From assembly GCA_900539625.1 (NCBI GenBank), contig UQCW01000025.1:1-33960 (forward strand): DNA of 33,960 bases. Reading direction: 5' to 3'. Positions 1 to 7,809 of this stretch are shown piece by piece (within the stretch, counting starts at the first letter, position 1; each line of letters opens with the position of its first letter). Below the pieces are notes generated by a model. That model saw only the letters and a program-made list of their open reading frames with translations. It did not search any database and was not told the origin of the DNA. The position numbers and the translations under genes were made by a program. Origin of the DNA: an uncultured Prevotella sp. Its GTDB lineage: Bacteria; Bacteroidota; Bacteroidia; Bacteroidales; Bacteroidaceae.

Positions 1-13
1 AGCTGCGGCGAGA

Positions 14-352
14 GATAGGGGCAAGCCCCTATCCTGGAATATGAGCCCCTTTCAGGGGCAGCGGCGCAACTGCCATGCTATCTGCCTCAAAAACATACAG
101 AGACTTTTCTTGATTTTGAACACCCTACCTTTCAAGGGGAGCTGTTTTTTAGGCTCGTTGACAGCAGATGAAAAAAGAGACGCGAAATAAATAAATGATA
201 TGTTTGTCTCGCTCAGATTTTTGTGTTAAATTTGAGGCTTGAATTAATTACTGAATTGAGAAATGAGGTTAGAAAAGCGAGCGTGTTAAGTGTTAAATGA
301 TGGTGAAATTGTGAGCCTTTTGGATGTTCATCGCTATGCGATCAAACGAAGG
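14..352. other. Intergenic start of window, no gene seen
   Basis: No credible coding region was found here on either strand. Two compact hairpins lie at the left edge: a 9-bp perfect stem at 14-33 and a 6-bp stem at 45-59 (GCCCCT-TTC-AGGGGC). A third short hairpin (ATCGC-TAT-GCGAT) is near 330-342. They could be the end of a terminator or another repeat continuing from outside the window. The rest is AT-rich and featureless to me. Confidence 0.4.
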
Positions 353-489
353 CTATACTTTTTGTCGAACGCGGCACGTTGCACATCCGTTTCTCGTCCC
401 AGATTCGTTCGTTTCTCGTCCCAGATTCGTTCGTCTCTCGACCCAGATTCGGTCGTCTCTCGTCCCTGATTCGCTGACAAGTCTTAGGG
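353..489 (+). repeat. 22-bp tandem repeat element, copy 1 (five units)
   Basis: The element opens with a 20-nt leader (353-372, CTATACTTT...CGAACGC). A divergent first 22-bp unit (366-387) overlaps the leader, and four further 22-bp units follow at 388-409, 410-431, 432-453 and 454-475 (core CTCGTCCCAGATTCG). It ends in the tail GACAAGTCTTAGGG (476-489). Leader and tail are partly complementary. Two more copies with the same phase and ends lie at 19928-20050 (reverse orientation) and 33678-33797. A 22-bp period is not a multiple of three, so the array is not coding. It sits about 160 bp upstream of the TonB-domain gene. Confidence 0.85.
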
Positions 490-645
490 CGCGAAGATGA
501 AGGATGCTTGGAAGGATTTCCAGCAGACGGGTTTGACTGGCTCGTGGCGGTGGCTCTTGTGCTTGATGCCGTCAGGATAACGCAAATGGATTTCCGCTGT
601 TGTTCGTTGGAGAGAAATATTAATCAACCCATAAAATATGCAATC

Positions 646-1095
646 ATGAAAAGAATATTCGTGGCCGCTTTCGCCTTGTTGGCAATGGCAACAACGGCTT
701 CGGCTCAGAACTATGAAGTGGTGAACGACTCGGTGGCCGCAGAAACGACAGAGAGCGGCACCAGCATTCTCGCCCAACTGATGGACAACGCCATGACGGA
801 AGTACCTGCGGCCTATCCCGGTGGAGCTCGGCAACTTATGGTGGACCTTGCAGCCAATCTGGAATATCCGACAATTGCGATAGAATCGGATTTGCAGGGA
901 AAAGTCGTCTTGCAGTTTGTCGTCACGCGCCGGGGAAAAATCGGAGAGGTGAAGGTGCTGAAGAGTCTGTCGCGCGAATGCGACGCAGCAGCCATCAAAG
1001 CCGTGAGAAAGCTCAGGACCTTCACGCCAGCGCGACATAAAGGAAGCGTTGTCAGTGTCAAGTACACCCTTCCAGTCACATTCCGCTTGCAGTAA
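646..1095 (+). CDS. Secreted TonB C-terminal-domain protein
   Basis: A 149-residue protein. I chose the ATG at 646 because it gives a clean signal peptide (KR, then a hydrophobic run ending ATTASA-Q near residue 21); the frame is open further upstream but does not look coding there. Residues about 60-149 match the TonB C-terminal fold as found in Bacteroidetes energy-transducer-like proteins: a YPGG stretch near 57-60, GKVVLQFVV at 85-93, G-IGEVKVLKS, then the AI-AVRKLR-FTPA helix/strand and a terminal VKYTLPVTFRL. There is no transmembrane anchor beyond the signal peptide and no proline-rich spacer, so it is unlikely to be a classical ExbBD-coupled TonB. It may be a periplasmic partner of other proteins. 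It stands alone between a repeat array and a MITE-like element. The domain call is secure, the role is not. Confidence 0.8.
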   Translation: MKRIFVAAFALLAMATTASAQNYEVVNDSVAAETTESGTSILAQLMDNAMTEVPAAYPGGARQLMVDLAANLEYPTIAIESDLQGKVVLQFVVTRRGKIGEVKVLKSLSRECDAAAIKAVRKLRTFTPARHKGSVVSVKYTLPVTFRLQ

Positions 1096-1108
1096 TTCTA
1101 TACCATTA

Positions 1109-1201
1109 GTAATGGTGAAAGAATAAGTTGAGCAATTTTGACAGGGCATAAGAAATAACTCCTTACTCCACAAAATTGGTCAAGTTATTTTTTACCATTA
1201 C
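1109..1201. mobile_element. MITE-like inverted-repeat element, short copy
   Basis: A 93-bp element bounded by inverted repeats of about 31 bp: the left end starts GTAATGGTGAAAGAATAA and the right end is its near-perfect complement ending ACCATTAC. A TTA lies directly outside each end (1106-1108 and 1202-1204), as expected for a 3-bp target duplication. It carries no ORF. It matches the longer element at 9219-9400 but lacks that copy's inner palindrome. Its right end is only about 13 bp from the mscL start, so it forms the mscL 5' leader and may add a hairpin to the message. Confidence 0.75.
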
Positions 1202-1214
1202 TTAATATATTCCT

Positions 1215-1649
1215 ATGTCAAAAAGTACATTCTTACAAGACTTCAAAGCGTTTGCCATGCGTGGCAACGTTGTTGATATGGCCGTTGGTGTTGTTATCGG
1301 TACGGCCTTCGGAAAAATCGTGTCGTCCATCGTGTCCGACCTCATCATGCCTCTGATTGGCGTCATCTGTGGCGGCGTGAACTTCACCGACCTCTCCATC
1401 ACGCTTAAGGAAGCGCAGGTGGTGGATGGACAGGAACAGGTCGCCGTGTTGCTCAACTATGGCAACTTCCTGCAGGCCACGTTTGATTTCATCATCATCG
1501 CCTTCTCCATCTTCGTCTTCATCCGCCTCATCTCCAAGTTCCATCGCAAGAAACAAGAGGTGCCAGCTCCCGCAGAACCTGCGAAGCCCAGCGAGGAAGT
1601 GCAACTGCTCACGGAAATCCGCGACTTGCTGAAGAAGCAGGAAAAATGA
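1215..1649 (+). CDS. mscL: Large-conductance mechanosensitive channel MscL
   Basis: MscL is a homopentameric inner-membrane channel that opens under membrane tension and releases solutes during hypo-osmotic shock. The 144-residue sequence has the family layout: a short amphipathic N-terminal helix (FLQDFKAFAMRGN), the pore-lining TM1 with the typical VVDMAVGVVIGTAFGKIV-type stretch at about 19-36, a periplasmic loop, TM2 (FDFIIIAFSIFVFIRLI, near 88-105) and a basic then acidic cytoplasmic helix ending in EIRDLLKK. Length is normal for the family. The ATG at 1215 follows a MITE-like element by only 13 bp, so transcription may start in that element or further upstream. No terminator was recognised after it. 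Confidence 0.96.
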   Translation: MSKSTFLQDFKAFAMRGNVVDMAVGVVIGTAFGKIVSSIVSDLIMPLIGVICGGVNFTDLSITLKEAQVVDGQEQVAVLLNYGNFLQATFDFIIIAFSIFVFIRLISKFHRKKQEVPAPAEPAKPSEEVQLLTEIRDLLKKQEK

Positions 1650-1776
1650 TGAGCGCGGGCCATCTGCAACAAAATGGGTGCGTAAAATCAAAATGGGTTT
1701 TCCCTGCTTTGACATTATAAGGTGATATTGAATACCTACTTAACAGCCTAATCATTCAAAAACAAACGAAACATCT

Positions 1777-3855
1777 ATGAGGAATTTCTTCAAACATTCG
1801 GGGCAACTGTGTGCTCTCGGCGCCTTGCTTCTTTTGGGCGCTCCCGTTTTTCTCTCCTCCTGCAAGGAAGAGATTGACGAGTCGAACTTCGCCATCAAGA
1901 AGATGCAGACAGCAGCCGATTATATCGACGAAAACAGTCAGTTTTCCTTGATGAACGCACTTTTCCGCCGTGTCAGACTGGGTAATGTTGAGGGCGCGTC
2001 TCCGCTCCACAATATGCTCTCTGCCAGAGGAAACTACACCATCTTCCTGCCAACAAACGAGGCGGTGGAGAAGTATATGGCGGAAAACGGCATCACCTCT
2101 ATCGACGAGATGAGCGACGACCTCGCCAATACGCTCGCCAAGAGCTGCATCATCGACAATGGCTCAAACAACGCCTACGAAAGCGCGGACCTCCCCAGCA
2201 GCGGTGCGCTGCCCATCTCCTGTCTCTCCGACCGTATGCTCTCTTGCTCGCTCGATTCCACATCGACTTTCATCATCAACGGAACGTCGAGAATCATCAA
2301 GGGCGATATTGAGGTGTCAAATGGTTTCATCCATGTGGTTGACGGCGTGATCAGTCCGTCGCTCAACACGCTCGACAAGCAAATCGGCGTGGCCGACAAC
2401 CTCAAGGTGTTCAGCTACTTGCTCACCCATACGGCCTTGTGTGACTCGCTGCACGAGTATCTCGACAAATCGTATGAGAACTCCAGCCGACAGGAGAAAA
2501 CGCACATGGGCGAGTTTGACTACGTCTATGCACAACACCGCTACATCGGATACACCGCCTTTGTGGAACCCGACAGCATCTACGAGCAGACATTGGGTCT
2601 CAAGGTTGAAAAAGACGCTGAGGGCAACCTGACCAATGGCGCCGCTTTCGTGGCCAAACTGAAGGATTATGTGGCCGACGCTTACGGTTCGAACCATATC
2701 GATGATTTGAAGCATCCGTACAACCCCATCAACCGTTTCGTGGCCTACCACCTCGTTTACGGACGTATGCCTTTCAACAAACTCGTTTATCACTGCAACG
2801 AGTATAACTACAAGTATGGCCAGTGGAACGCACCGCAAACCGTTAATATGCCGACCAACGTGTGGGAGTTCTACACCACCATGGGGGCATTCCCCAGTCT
2901 GCTGAAAATCACGCAGGTGGGCGACGCTGGATTTGAGCACGACGTTGACCATAAAATCTATCTCAACCGCATCTCGCTCTATGCCGACGGCCCGACGGAC
3001 GACTATCACGAAACGGGCGTGGTGCCGGGCTATGCGGGCATCATCGTCAATGCCGACAATGGTGACAACGACAACAACGCCCTCAACGGCTATTACCACA
3101 CCATCAACAAACTTTTGGTCAACGACGAAGGCACGCGCGATGAGCTCTACAAGCGCCGCATCCGCATGGACATCGCCGCCACGCTTCCTGAACTGGCCAC
3201 AAACAACTATCGCGGAAACTACAAAATTGCTTTCGACCCTGGTTATCTCTCGCGCATGATTCGCCAGAGCAGCAGTACGAAGATGGGACACACCCACGCG
3301 CAGGGTTCTGGATGGCTGGCCATGTGGGGCGACGAGTTCCGCGTGTTCGGTCTCTACGACTTCATCTATAAGCTTCCGCCCGTTCCGAAAGACGGAACTT
3401 ACGAAATCCGCCTGGGACTCAGCCACGGTCCGATTAGAGGTATGGCGCAGATTTATTTCGGCGACGACCCCGACCGTCTCGCGCCCGTGGGTCTTCCCTA
3501 CGATATGCGTCAGATTCCTGGTTCCAACACCCCCAACATCCCTTGGGTGAAGGACGGCGACGACCAGACGGTCAACCGCGAAAACGACAAGAACCTGCGT
3601 AACCAAGGCTATATGAAGGCCCCGATGTTCTTCACCTACAGTACGGGACGCGCTGACCAGCCTTTGCGCGAATTTGGCGGCTCATGGTGTGCCATCCGCA
3701 AGATTGTCTGCACCGAATATATGAAGGCAGGAAAGACCTATTACCTGCGCTTCAAGTCGGCCTTGAAGAAACTCGATGCCGAGCTGGAGCTCGACTACTT
3801 CGAATATGCTTCAACCCCCGTTTACAATGGGGTAGAGCCAGAGGATATTTGGTAA
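1777..3855 (+). CDS. Fasciclin-domain lipoprotein, probably surface exposed
   Basis: A 692-residue lipoprotein. The signal peptide ends in a lipobox with Cys at residue 29 followed by KEEIDE; acidic residues right after the Cys resemble the Bacteroidetes lipoprotein export signal that sends lipoproteins to the cell surface. A FAS1 (fasciclin) domain spans roughly residues 50-200, with the recognisable GNYTIFLPTNEAVEKYM box and a later NGFIHVVDGVI strand. A second, more diverged FAS1-like region runs to about residue 370 (INRFVAYHLVYGRMPF). The C-terminal half (about 380-692) is rich in Tyr/Asp/Gly and is not recognised; similar proteins occur beside SusC/SusD genes in Bacteroidetes, but none are adjacent here. 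The role is probably adhesion or carbohydrate/protein binding. The gene is monocistronic: a strong terminator follows at 3886. Confidence 0.8.
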   Translation: MRNFFKHSGQLCALGALLLLGAPVFLSSCKEEIDESNFAIKKMQTAADYIDENSQFSLMNALFRRVRLGNVEGASPLHNMLSARGNYTIFLPTNEAVEKYMAENGITSIDEMSDDLANTLAKSCIIDNGSNNAYESADLPSSGALPISCLSDRMLSCSLDSTSTFIINGTSRIIKGDIEVSNGFIHVVDGVISPSLNTLDKQIGVADNLKVFSYLLTHTALCDSLHEYLDKSYENSSRQEKTHMGEFDYVYAQHRYIGYTAFVEPDSIYEQTLGLKVEKDAEGNLTNGAAFVAKLKDYVADAYGSNHIDDLKHPYNPINRFVAYHLVYGRMPFNKLVYHCNEYNYKYGQWNAPQTVNMPTNVWEFYTTMGAFPSLLKITQVGDAGFEHDVDHKIYLNRISLYADGPTDDYHETGVVPGYAGIIVNADNGDNDNNALNGYYHTINKLLVNDEGTRDELYKRRIRMDIAATLPELATNNYRGNYKIAFDPGYLSRMIRQSSSTKMGHTHAQGSGWLAMWGDEFRVFGLYDFIYKLPPVPKDGTYEIRLGLSHGPIRGMAQIYFGDDPDRLAPVGLPYDMRQIPGSNTPNIPWVKDGDDQTVNRENDKNLRNQGYMKAPMFFTYSTGRADQPLREFGGSWCAIRKIVCTEYMKAGKTYYLRFKSALKKLDAELELDYFEYASTPVYNGVEPEDIW

Positions 3856-3885
3856 GTTAGAAATAGAAAAAGATTTATTTTGTTT

Positions 3886-3924
3886 CCCGCTCCGAATCAA
3901 CAACAGATTCGGGGCGGGATTTTT
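3886..3924 (+). terminator. Rho-independent terminator of the fasciclin gene
   Basis: A 13-bp stem (CCCGCTCCGAATC with GATTCGGGGCGGG, one G-U pair) with a 7-nt loop is followed by ATTTTTG. It lies 30 bp after the stop codon of the fasciclin lipoprotein gene. Confidence 0.9.
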
Positions 3925-4132
3925 GCTCGCTTTTTGGGGAAATTGGAAAGGCATTTTTTGGGGACTTTTTCGCTGCGTTTGTTATGTTCGCTTTTGAGGG
4001 AAAAACACGGATTTTGGGGATGAAGCCTTGACGATATCACTCCGAAAAACAGACTTGGCGGCATGAAAACGACAAACTTTTAGTCCTGCGCTTGTAAAAA
4101 AAAAGCAAATATAAAATATTTTGCCTGTAAAA

Positions 4133-4164
4133 TTTGGCTTACCCCTAACAATTTACTACCTTTG
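4133..4164 (+). promoter_or_regulatory. Bacteroidetes-type promoter of the glycogen cluster
   Basis: TTTG at 4133-4136 and TACCTTTG at 4157-4164 are separated by 20 nt, matching the Bacteroidetes housekeeping promoter consensus. Transcription would start about 4170, leaving a leader of some 120 nt with AT-rich sequence before the debranching-enzyme ATG at 4294. It is the best promoter in front of the three glycogen genes, which probably form one transcript. Confidence 0.8.
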
Positions 4165-4293
4165 AGAGGTAAAAAAGACCTCAATAGAATCCACAAGATT
4201 CTGTTGGGTTAAAATCTTCACTTGACAAATAGTGATAGTCTTTAATTAAAAATCACAAAGTTATTCGTATAAAACCTTATAATCTTCTGACCT

Positions 4294-6252
4294 ATGTGCT
4301 ACTTAAAATTTGACAAAGCGCAGATGACGAACCTTCAGGACTCCCTCTATAAGGAATTTCTGATCACAAACCGCTCTGGCGCTTACTGTAACACAACATT
4401 GGTTGGCTGCAATATCCGTAAGTACCACGGCCTCATGGTCGTTCCGGTTCCCGAACTGGACGACGAAAACCATGTGTTGCTCTCTTCGCTCGACGAAACC
4501 ATCATTCAGCACGGCGCGGAGTTCAACCTCGGCCTTCATAAATACCAAGGGGAAAATTACAGTCCGAAGGGACACAAGTATATCGTGAGCTTTCAATGGG
4601 ACAAGGTGCCGACCTGGATTTATCGTATCGGTGGCGTGCTACTCAAAAAGGAAATGGCATTCTGCACCGACGATTATCAGTTTTATATCCGCTACACGTT
4701 GCTCGATGCTCATTCGGCCACCACGCTGCGCCTGAAACCGTTCTTGGCCTTCAGAAGTGTCCGCCAGTGGACACACGAAAACTCTGTTGCCAACAGTGGA
4801 TACACAGAGGTGAAGAATGGTATAAAGATGTGCCTCTATCAGGGCTATCCCGACCTCTTCATGCAGACTAACGTCAAATCGGAATTCCACTATTGCCCCG
4901 ATTGGTATCGCGGACTCGACTACCCGAAGGAACGCGAACGTGGCTACGACGCTACGGAAGACCTCCTCGTGCCAGGTTATTTCGAGATGCCAATCAAGAA
5001 AGGACAGTCTGTTGTGTTCTCGGCTGCGCTGAACGAATTGGCACCGAACCGCTTGGGACACTATATGGAAGAAGAACGCGAAGCGCTCGACGAACGCGAC
5101 AGCTTCTATCATTGCCTTGTTAACGCCGCACACCAGTTTAATGTTCGCAGAGACGGAAAACACTACATCCTGGCTGGGTATCCTTGGTTTAAGTGCCGTG
5201 CACGCGACACGTTTATCTCTATGCCGGGCTTGACGCTTTCCATCGGTGAGAGAGAGCAGTATGAAAAGTATATGGACGCTGCCGCTGAAGCCATTCGCCA
5301 GTTTATCAACAAAGAGCCTGTCACGGTGCCTATCTATGAAATCGAGCAACCAGATTCGCTGCTTTGGGCGACGTGGTGCTTGCAGCAGTATCGCAAGAAT
5401 GTGTCTGCACAAGATTTTCAGGAGAGGTATGGCGAACTGCTCAGGGACATCATGGAATATGTTCGTGGCGGACACCACACAAATCTCTTCGTTCACGAAA
5501 ACGGATTGCTCTATTCCAACGGACGCGACCGCGCTGTGACGTGGATGAACTCTATGGCCAACGGACGCCCCATCATTCCGCGCTCAGGATATATCGTTGA
5601 GTTTAACGCGCTCTGGTATAATGCCATGAAATTCTACGAGCAGGTGCTCAAAGAGAAGGGCGACGAGACGAGCATGATTCTCGCACAGGATTATGCCGAC
5701 GAGGCAGAAAAGATGACGACGGCCTTCAAGGAGGTGTTCCTCAACGAACACGGCTATCTGCTCGATTATGTCGATGGCAAGATGATGGACTGGAGCGTAC
5801 GTCCCAACCAGCTTTTCGCCATTGCGCTCGACTATTCTCCGCTCAGCATGAAGGAACGCAAGGGTGTGCTCGACATCTGCACGAAGGAACTCATGACGCC
5901 AAAGGGCATGCGCTCGCTTTCGCCAAACAGCGGCGGATATTCTCCAATGTATGTGGGACGACAGGCCGACCGCGACCAGGCTTACCATCAGGGAACGGGA
6001 TGGCCTTGGCTCACTGGTTTCTATCTGGAGGCTTATCTGCGCGTTTACAAGATGAGCGGCGTGAACTACATCGAACGCAAGCTCATCGGTTTTGAGGAAG
6101 AACTCTTCTATCACTGCATCGGCACCATTCCGGAACTCTTCGACGGCAACCCGCCATTCCACGGACGTGGAGCCATCTCATTTGCCATGAACGTGAGCGG
6201 TATTCTCCGGGCCATCCGTTTGATGGAGAAATATCAAATCGCGGAAGATTAA
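4294..6252 (+). CDS. Glycogen debranching enzyme (amylo-alpha-1,6-glucosidase type)
   Basis: The enzyme hydrolyses alpha-1,6 branch points in glycogen or related alpha-glucans in the cytoplasm; no signal peptide is present. The 652 residues show the bacterial GDE layout. The N-terminal domain (about 10-240) contains KEFLITNRSGAYCNTTLVGC and RKYHGLMVVPVPEL, typical of the family. The C-terminal alpha/alpha-barrel domain (about 280-640) has GYPWFKCRARDTFISMPGL, with the conserved Asp at residue 305, then VRPNQLFAIALDYSPL and GTGWPWLTGFYLEAYLRVY. Members are normally about 640-660 residues, so the gene is full length. It leads a cluster with a glycosyltransferase and a GH57 protein, an arrangement I recognise from other Bacteroidetes glycogen loci. 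The promoter at 4133-4164 serves it. Confidence 0.93.
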   Translation: MCYLKFDKAQMTNLQDSLYKEFLITNRSGAYCNTTLVGCNIRKYHGLMVVPVPELDDENHVLLSSLDETIIQHGAEFNLGLHKYQGENYSPKGHKYIVSFQWDKVPTWIYRIGGVLLKKEMAFCTDDYQFYIRYTLLDAHSATTLRLKPFLAFRSVRQWTHENSVANSGYTEVKNGIKMCLYQGYPDLFMQTNVKSEFHYCPDWYRGLDYPKERERGYDATEDLLVPGYFEMPIKKGQSVVFSAALNELAPNRLGHYMEEEREALDERDSFYHCLVNAAHQFNVRRDGKHYILAGYPWFKCRARDTFISMPGLTLSIGEREQYEKYMDAAAEAIRQFINKEPVTVPIYEIEQPDSLLWATWCLQQYRKNVSAQDFQERYGELLRDIMEYVRGGHHTNLFVHENGLLYSNGRDRAVTWMNSMANGRPIIPRSGYIVEFNALWYNAMKFYEQVLKEKGDETSMILAQDYADEAEKMTTAFKEVFLNEHGYLLDYVDGKMMDWSVRPNQLFAIALDYSPLSMKERKGVLDICTKELMTPKGMRSLSPNSGGYSPMYVGRQADRDQAYHQGTGWPWLTGFYLEAYLRVYKMSGVNYIERKLIGFEEELFYHCIGTIPELFDGNPPFHGRGAISFAMNVSGILRAIRLMEKYQIAED

Positions 6253-6388
6253 AACAATGTTGTTGCCGGAGATTTTCTCTGGGGATGGCGGAGAGCGACA
6301 CGACCAGTGTGGCTCTTGCCAAGCAACTAATCACCATAGCCATGGCGGGGAAGCTTCCGCAAAATATCGCGCGGATAACGTCTCTTTA

Positions 6389-6419
6389 GTAATGGTTGAA
6401 GTTTGTTTTTCACCATTGC
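6389..6419. mobile_element. MITE-like element, minimal copy
   Basis: A 31-bp palindromic sequence with the same ends as the elements at 1109 and 9219 (GTAATGG ... CACCATTGC) and a TTA on each side (6386-6388 and 6420-6422). It holds little more than the two tips of the inverted repeat. It lies in the 198-bp gap between the debranching enzyme and the glycosyltransferase; the rest of that gap shows no gene or promoter that I can support. Confidence 0.5.
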
Positions 6420-6450
6420 TTACCGTGGCATTAACAGCTAATACCAATTT

Positions 6451-7737
6451 ATGAAAGTATTAATGTTCGGATGGGAGTTCCCTCCTCATATCTTGGGCGG
6501 ACTCGGAACAGCCAGCTATGGCATCACTGCCGGACTGGCCAAACAACCCGATATGCAAATCACTTTTTGTATTCCGAAGCCCTGGGGCGACGAAGACAAG
6601 AGTTTCATGAACATCATCGGACTGAGCGAAACACCCATCGTTTGGCGTGACGTTGACTATGACTATGTCAAGCAACGCCTTGGCAACAAAATGACGCCGG
6701 AGCAATATTATGCCCTGCGCGACCATATCTATGCCGATTTCTCATACCGTATGACGGACGATTTGGGATGTATCGAGTTTTCTGGACGCTACCCCGATAA
6801 TCTCTACGACGAAATCAACAATTATTCCATCGTGGCTGGCGTGATTGCTCGTCAACAGGAATATGACATCATTCACGCACACGACTGGCTGACTTATCCG
6901 GCTGGTATTCACGCCAAAAACGTGAGTGGAAAACCGCTCGTGATTCACGTGCATGCCACTGACTTCGACCGCTCAAGAGGTAATGTCAACCCAACGGTTT
7001 ACAGTATTGAGAAAGACGGTATGGATCATGCCGATTGCATCATGTGTGTGTCTGAACTGACGCGACGCACGGTGATTGAACACTACCACCAGGATCCAGC
7101 TAAGTGTATCGCTATGCACAACGCCGTTTATCCGCTCTCCGACGAGGTGAAGCAGATGGTCGCACAGCGCAAACCCCACACGGAGCGTAAGGAACGCGTG
7201 GTGACTTTCCTCGGACGTATCACGATGCAGAAGGGACCAGAATATTTCGTTGAGGCGGCCTCGCTCGTGCTGCAACGCACGCGCAATGTGCGCTTCTGTA
7301 TGGCCGGTTCTGGAGATATGCTTAACGCCATGATTGAGATGGCGGCGGAGAAGGGTATTGCCGACCGCTTCTTCTTCCCAGGATTTATGAAGGGAAAACA
7401 GGTCTACGAGGTGTTCCGCGACAGCGACGTTTATGTGATGCCGTCTGTGAGCGAGCCGTTTGGCATTTCGCCACTTGAGGCCATGCAGTGTGGCGTGCCG
7501 TCCATCATCAGCTATCAGAGCGGATGTGCGGAAATTCTCGATAAATGTATCAAGACAGACTACTGGGATATCAATGCGATGGCTGATGCCATGTATTCCC
7601 TCTGCACCAACGAAGGACTCTATCAGTATCTTCAGGAGGAAGGAATCAAGGAGGTTGACCAAATCACCTGGGAGAAAGTGGGCAAGCGCATTTACGATGT
7701 CTACCAGCAGGTGCTTCAAAATTACAATCACAAATAA
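6451..7737 (+). CDS. GT-B glycosyltransferase (glycogen-synthase-like, GT4/GT5 type)
   Basis: A 428-residue cytoplasmic glycosyltransferase of the GT-B fold, probably elongating an alpha-glucan such as glycogen. The N-terminus has the synthase-like FGWEFPPHILGGLGTA segment, whose GGLG loop contacts the sugar nucleotide. HAHDWLTYPAGI (about 148-159) matches the usual HxHDW motif. The C-terminal domain has VTFLGRITMQKGPEYFVEAA, then GSGDM, and an E-x7-E motif at E335...E343 (SEPFGISPLEAMQCG), the retaining GT4/GT5 signature. It is shorter than classical GlgA (about 480), so I call it glycogen-synthase-like rather than glgA. It lies between the debranching enzyme and the GH57 protein, most likely in one operon. 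Confidence 0.88.
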   Translation: MKVLMFGWEFPPHILGGLGTASYGITAGLAKQPDMQITFCIPKPWGDEDKSFMNIIGLSETPIVWRDVDYDYVKQRLGNKMTPEQYYALRDHIYADFSYRMTDDLGCIEFSGRYPDNLYDEINNYSIVAGVIARQQEYDIIHAHDWLTYPAGIHAKNVSGKPLVIHVHATDFDRSRGNVNPTVYSIEKDGMDHADCIMCVSELTRRTVIEHYHQDPAKCIAMHNAVYPLSDEVKQMVAQRKPHTERKERVVTFLGRITMQKGPEYFVEAASLVLQRTRNVRFCMAGSGDMLNAMIEMAAEKGIADRFFFPGFMKGKQVYEVFRDSDVYVMPSVSEPFGISPLEAMQCGVPSIISYQSGCAEILDKCIKTDYWDINAMADAMYSLCTNEGLYQYLQEEGIKEVDQITWEKVGKRIYDVYQQVLQNYNHK

Positions 7738-7761
7738 GAGTAATTAACACATTCAATTGAC

Positions 7762-7785
7762 TCCGCCGAAGTCTCTTGCGGCGGA
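7762..7785 (+). other. Intergenic hairpin between glycosyltransferase and GH57 genes
   Basis: A 7-bp stem (TCCGCCG/CGGCGGA) with a 10-nt loop lies in the 72-bp gap. It has no T-run after it, so it is not a proper terminator. It might stabilise mRNA ends or tune expression of the downstream gene; this is inference only. Confidence 0.4.
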
Positions 7786-7809
7786 TGTCTGCAAAAACAA
7801 GATATCCCT

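Noticed and set aside
388..475. Possible CRISPR-like repeat array
   Set aside because: The 22-bp units are contiguous with no spacers, and no cas genes are present; it is a tandem repeat.
2317..3606. Open frame of 429 codons on the minus strand
   Set aside because: It lies wholly antisense to the fasciclin lipoprotein, has low-complexity Val/His/Arg content and no motif; a shadow of the real gene.
6253..6388. Possible gene remnant between debranching enzyme and glycosyltransferase
   Set aside because: Short open frames exist but no recognisable protein fragment or repeat of a neighbouring gene could be seen.
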